DNA of 13,851 nucleotides from contig CAAECY010000028.1 in the NCBI GenBank assembly GCA_900754475.1, positions 1 to 13,851 on the forward strand, written 5' to 3'. Position 1 is the first letter of the stretch. Each line of letters begins with the position of its first letter. Positions 12,195-13,851 of this stretch are shown piece after piece. Below the pieces are notes generated by a model. It was not told where the DNA came from and did no database searches. It saw only the letters and a program-made list of their open reading frames with translations. This stretch comes from an uncultured Sutterella sp. (GTDB taxonomy: Bacteria > Pseudomonadota > Gammaproteobacteria > Burkholderiales > Burkholderiaceae_F). The translations under genes and the position numbers were made by a program.

Positions 12195-13673
12195 TCACGC
12201 TTTCCGTTTGGTGCCCTTGCCGGAGCGCGAGGCGGAGCGTGAACCGGAGGGCGACCCGCTCGGGAGCTCCGTCATCGTGAGCTCGTCCTTGACGCGGCTC
12301 AACGCCTCGGCGATCTCGCCCCCGATCTTGGCCATGGCCTTGCAGGTGCGCAGGTACGTGAGGTGCCGACCGCGGATCTCGTCCTGCGACCACACGGCGT
12401 CGAGGAACCGCCCGGGCGTTTCGACGCCGCGGTAGGCGCGGACGCACTCTTCGAGTCGGGCGGCAAGCGCTTCGGCCTCCCGGTCGTCATAGGGACAGGG
12501 ATGCGACGTCGCGAACCAACGCGTTTCGTCGATCAAGATGCGTCTGCCGTCTTCGGTTACCCCCTCTTTGAGGATCGGCGCGCAAACGAGGCAACCTTCG
12601 TCAAGTCCCGGCCAATGCCGCGTAATCTTTCGCGGGAGGTACGACCCCGAAAAAATGAGAACCTTCCGCCCTTCGGGCAAATCGAGCCCCGCTTCGAACG
12701 CCATGCGGGCGACCGTCGCGTGAAGGAGCTTCACGGCTTCCGGATTCCGGCGAATCCTCTTCCCGTAGACGGGCGGATTGCCGTTCAGAGGGAGGAAATA
12801 GAAAGCGCCCGCCTCCGTCAGAGCCCGAGCGATGTCGGGCGTCGTATTGCGGGAGTCGATCGTCACCGTCGCGCCCTCAAGCGAGAGGTCGTCGATGATC
12901 TCCTTCGTACGGGCGGACGAGCGGTGCTCGGCCTCGACGATGAGGTGCGAGGCCGCGAACCCTTCGGTCGTGACGTCAAGGGCGCTTACGATCGGCGGGC
13001 GGAGGGTACTTCGGGACTTCCTCGCGGGCGGGTTGAGGATGGTCTCAAAGAACCCGCGCACGCATTTGGGGGTAATCGACATGCAGATTCGACGAACCGC
13101 CTCGACGGAAATTTCCTCGAGCTTCAGGTCCGGATGCAAGGACCGAAGATCGTCGAGGTTGGCGTTCCAGGCCGCGGCCATCGTCTGAGCGTCCGGCTGC
13201 TTGGCCATGCCGCTCACGAGTGCCGCCGGCAGGAACGCTTCGAGCGGCACACGGTTCACGACGACGGTGCCGTCCTCGTAGACGCCTTCTTCGTCAAGGA
13301 AGGCTCGGATTCGGTTTTGGATCTTGCGATGCTCTTCCTCGATTCGGGCACGGGCTTCTTCGCGTCGAACGGGGTTGGGCGAGCGGGCCTTGTTCGTCTC
13401 GCAGACCCACTCGGGGTCGTCGTCCCAGATGATGCCGACCAGCTTCGAGGCTGCGGTCTTGGCGCGCCTCTTCCCCGACGCGGTGACGCCGTTGTACTCG
13501 GCACGTGCGATAAGTTGACGGTAGCCGTACTTGGGAAAGTGCTGCGTCGATTTGCGGAACGTGATTTTTTCACCTTCCGCTTTGGCGAGCTGCTCCTCGG
13601 TCAACGGGAAGGTGAGCAGGTCGACGTCGATCTCGTCGACGCGGCAGATGCGTTTTCGCGGTCGTTTGGCCAT
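12195..13673 (-). CDS. Diverged ISAs1-like (DDE) transposase-family protein
   Basis: A 492-residue protein. The core at about 228-300 (VSALDV, RTKEIIDDLSLEGATVTIDS, IARALTEAGAFYFLPLNGNP) parallels the ISAs1/H-repeat transposase block in which KSNEI...L.L.GaivTIDAmgcQ.IA...gadYvl.lKgNQ carries the second catalytic Asp (here D273). VRAYRGVETPGRFLDAVWSQDE (411-432) parallels RaHWxIENxLHWvLDVxFxED, which holds the catalytic Glu (here E418). The first-Asp DGK motif is not clearly present, many consensus residues differ, and the N-terminal about 210 residues and the Ser/Arg/Lys tail are not typical. It may be a distant subfamily or an inactive or repurposed copy. I see no flanking terminal inverted repeats or target-site duplication. 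ATG 13673 has GGAG 7 nt upstream. It lies directly downstream of an rRNA operon. Confidence 0.65.
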   Translation of the reverse strand: MAKRPRKRICRVDEIDVDLLTFPLTEEQLAKAEGEKITFRKSTQHFPKYGYRQLIARAEYNGVTASGKRRAKTAASKLVGIIWDDDPEWVCETNKARSPNPVRREEARARIEEEHRKIQNRIRAFLDEEGVYEDGTVVVNRVPLEAFLPAALVSGMAKQPDAQTMAAAWNANLDDLRSLHPDLKLEEISVEAVRRICMSITPKCVRGFFETILNPPARKSRSTLRPPIVSALDVTTEGFAASHLIVEAEHRSSARTKEIIDDLSLEGATVTIDSRNTTPDIARALTEAGAFYFLPLNGNPPVYGKRIRRNPEAVKLLHATVARMAFEAGLDLPEGRKVLIFSGSYLPRKITRHWPGLDEGCLVCAPILKEGVTEDGRRILIDETRWFATSHPCPYDDREAEALAARLEECVRAYRGVETPGRFLDAVWSQDEIRGRHLTYLRTCKAMAKIGGEIAEALSRVKDELTMTELPSGSPSGSRSASRSGKGTKRKA

Positions 13674-13703
13674 GGCGGTACTCCGAATAATCCCATACAG
13701 GAA

Positions 13704-13709
13704 ATCATA
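13704..13709 (-). promoter_or_regulatory. Candidate -10 box for the transposase-like gene
   Basis: TATGAT on the - strand (5/6 to consensus) lies about 30 bp upstream of ATG 13673 and just after the rRNA terminator. The best -35 (TCGTCA) is only 15 bp away, so the promoter call is weak. Confidence 0.3.
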
Positions 13710-13748
13710 ACATCCATGTGGAGATGACGAGCCCGCGAAACCGCCCGG

Positions 13749-13784
13749 AAAAACAAAAACCCCCGATACCGAAGTACCGAGGGT
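13749..13784 (-). terminator. rRNA operon terminator
   Basis: On the - strand ACCCTCGGTAC and GTATCGGGGGT form an 11-bp stem (two G-U pairs) around a TTCG tetraloop, followed by TTTTGTTTTTCC. A stable UUCG-capped stem with a double U-tract right after 5S rRNA is typical of an rRNA operon end. Confidence 0.93.
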
Positions 13785-13793
13785 TCTTGAATG

Positions 13794-13851
13794 GGGAGTC
13801 TGGCGATGTTCTACTTTCACCGGAAATACAACCGACTATCATCGACGCTAA
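13794..13851 (-). rRNA. rrf: 5S ribosomal RNA, 3' part (5' end outside window)
   Basis: The - strand sequence CGATGATAGT ... GTGAAAGTAGAACATCGCC followed by AGACTCC is the conserved helix IV/V region and 3' strand of bacterial 5S rRNA. CGATG pairs with CATCG as expected, and the 3' GCCAGAC would pair with the 5' end beyond the window. The exact mature 3' end is approximate (within a few bases of 13794). The rest of the rRNA operon must lie to the right. Confidence 0.85.

Noticed and set aside
11836..12447. A 203-codon - strand frame and a similar frame at 11345-11965 crossing the two sRNA-like units
   Set aside because: Both run through operators, promoters and terminator hairpins. The ATGs nearest the promoters overlap the -10 boxes, and the two translations share only a short stretch explained by the nucleotide 18-mer.
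1..13851. CRISPR arrays, tRNA genes, prophage or integrase genes
   Set aside because: No regularly spaced identical repeats, no tRNA-like cloverleaf with a CCA end and no integrase motifs were found.

Overview
The window reads as a GC-rich chromosomal segment of a Gram-negative bacterium. Codon use, the FeoB type and the betaproteobacterial-looking 3' part of a 5S rRNA suggest Burkholderiales, perhaps Sutterellaceae. That placement is an inference from appearance, not a database result. Apart from the 3' part of feoB at the left edge (+ strand), every gene lies on the - strand, so the story reads from right to left.

Right edge: the 3' end of a 5S rRNA gene and its strong terminator (13749-13851) close an rRNA operon. 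Next come a diverged ISAs1-like transposase-family gene (12195-13673) and a 660-bp stretch with no protein gene (11535-12194). That stretch holds the most interesting signal here: two tandem units on the - strand, each with a Fur-box-like operator, a sigma70 promoter of identical geometry, a transcript of about 165-175 nt with no convincing ORF, and a terminator hairpin. The two units share little overall, but three short blocks are conserved at similar positions: GCACAAAG about 20 nt from the predicted 5' end, TCTCCT, and an identical 18-mer just before the terminator. This is the architecture of duplicated iron-responsive sRNAs (analogous to PrrF1/PrrF2, RyhB and NrrF). I recognise no named family.

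Middle: a CobT-like vWA protein with a very acidic linker (9258-11534), a LabA-like NYN-domain putative nuclease with a C-terminal winged-helix-like region (8076-9182), a CobS/MoxR-type AAA+ ATPase (6930-7967), a protein with an ExoX-C/DUF3820-like GxYRGKT motif translationally coupled to the ATPase (5908-6930), and a GNAT acetyltransferase (5280-5876). No CobN or other cobalamin gene is present, so the CobS/CobT-like pair is better read as a MoxR-vWA remodelling machine that may act with a nuclease. Degenerate 9-nt-period repeats occur four times in this part, inside two genes and in two spacers.

Left: a ribokinase and an inosine-uridine nucleoside hydrolase form a nucleoside-salvage operon (hydrolysis releases ribose, the kinase phosphorylates it). 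A MetE-C-like methyltransferase of the YxjG/YxjH type follows, preceded by a leader with mutually exclusive hairpins ending in a terminator, which looks like an attenuator. It converges on feoB, with hairpins in between.
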